Assembly: GCF_001039355.2 (NCBI RefSeq) | Contig: NW_019775804.1 | Location: 1 to 64,000, forward strand | DNA: 64,000 bases | From: Lingula anatina | Taxonomy: Eukaryota > Brachiopoda > Lingulata > Lingulida > Lingulidae | Direction of reading: 5' to 3' | Shown here: positions 63,903 through 64,000 of the stretch, one piece after another | Position numbering within the stretch: the first letter of the stretch is position 1 | Layout: each line of letters starts with the position of its first letter | The notes under the pieces: generated by a model | Seen by the model: the letters and a program-made list of their open reading frames with translations, nothing else | What the model was told of the DNA's origin: nothing | Database searches by the model: none | Position numbers and translations under genes: made by a program

Positions 63903-64000
63903 NATGTTATAAATGTATAGATGAAACGTGAGCTTTTCTTGAGATCGCTGGTCACATTGTGGCATTAATACTTACAGCAATACAATATCTATTTTCAGGT
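63903..64000. repeat. Ambiguous base followed by copy 2 of 56869-56964
   Basis: The n at 63903 is immediately followed by sequence that restarts at 56869, the same signature as at 40501 and 46192. Confidence 0.9.

Larger units (their letters stand above)
55647..64000. other. Non-coding region, probably intron or intergenic
   Basis: No recognisable coding exon on either strand. A 34-base segment flanked by acceptor and donor (56963-56996) could be a tiny 5' UTR exon, but the evidence is weak. G runs lie at 57825-57841 and near 58953-58964, a short ATT array at about 58232, and a TTA array at 62936-62992. Several Leu- or Ser-rich frames are translations of simple repeats. Confidence 0.45.

Overview
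The window is animal nuclear DNA. Genes are split into many short exons with GT-AG introns, the sequence is AT-rich, and it carries many microsatellites and G/C homopolymers. Exon-by-exon translation gives four conserved animal genes plus one small secreted-protein gene. The secreted Cys-rich protein, the high allelic-type divergence and the abundant tacatgta-type words suggest a mollusc, probably a bivalve. That assignment is an inference, not a proof.

Layout. (1) 1-6030, minus strand: the first two coding exons of an SH3BP5-type RAB11 GEF, with the rest beyond the left edge. (2) ~6.0-6.2 kb: a short head-to-head promoter region. (3) ~6.2-30.3 kb, plus strand: GULP1/CED-6, the engulfment adaptor. 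It has two probable non-coding exons, then 13 coding exons (18349-27288) encoding 463 residues. (4) 32371-44.9 kb, minus strand: USP1, the deubiquitinase of FANCD2 and PCNA. It has 12 coding exons encoding 1114 residues and is convergent with GULP1. (5) 44.8-45.2 kb: a compact USP1/ORC4 head-to-head promoter, pairing two genome-maintenance genes. (6) 45.8-53.9 kb, plus strand: ORC4, 6 coding exons encoding 433 residues. (7) 50737-52593, minus strand, inside the last ORC4 intron: an intact 4-exon gene for a 219-residue secreted, coiled-coil, Cys-rich protein with its own TATA box. (8) 54.3-64 kb: no coding exon seen. There is a possible non-coding first exon next to a perfect CRE, and microsatellites.

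Assembly structure. Single n bases occur at 16891, 40501, 45671, 46192 and 63903. Three of them (40501, 46192, 63903) sit exactly where sequence seen earlier in the window starts again: USP1 exons 1-6 are present twice (copy A 36994-40500, copy B 40502-43956), the USP1/ORC4 promoter plus ORC4 exon 1 is present twice (44314-46191 and 46235-47905), and the last 96 bases repeat 56869-56964. The copies differ by scattered substitutions and by presence/absence insertions (a 5'-truncated LINE, a MITE-like element, a fold-back). The simplest reading is unmerged haplotypes joined end to end, so USP1 and ORC4 are probably single genes. The copies still give a direct view of allelic variation.

Most interesting observations: two PCNA-binding (PIP)-like motifs and an AT-hook in USP1; a minisatellite in GULP1 that repeats an exon end together with its splice donor, where only the first three donors keep the reading frame; and the nested secreted-protein gene inside ORC4.
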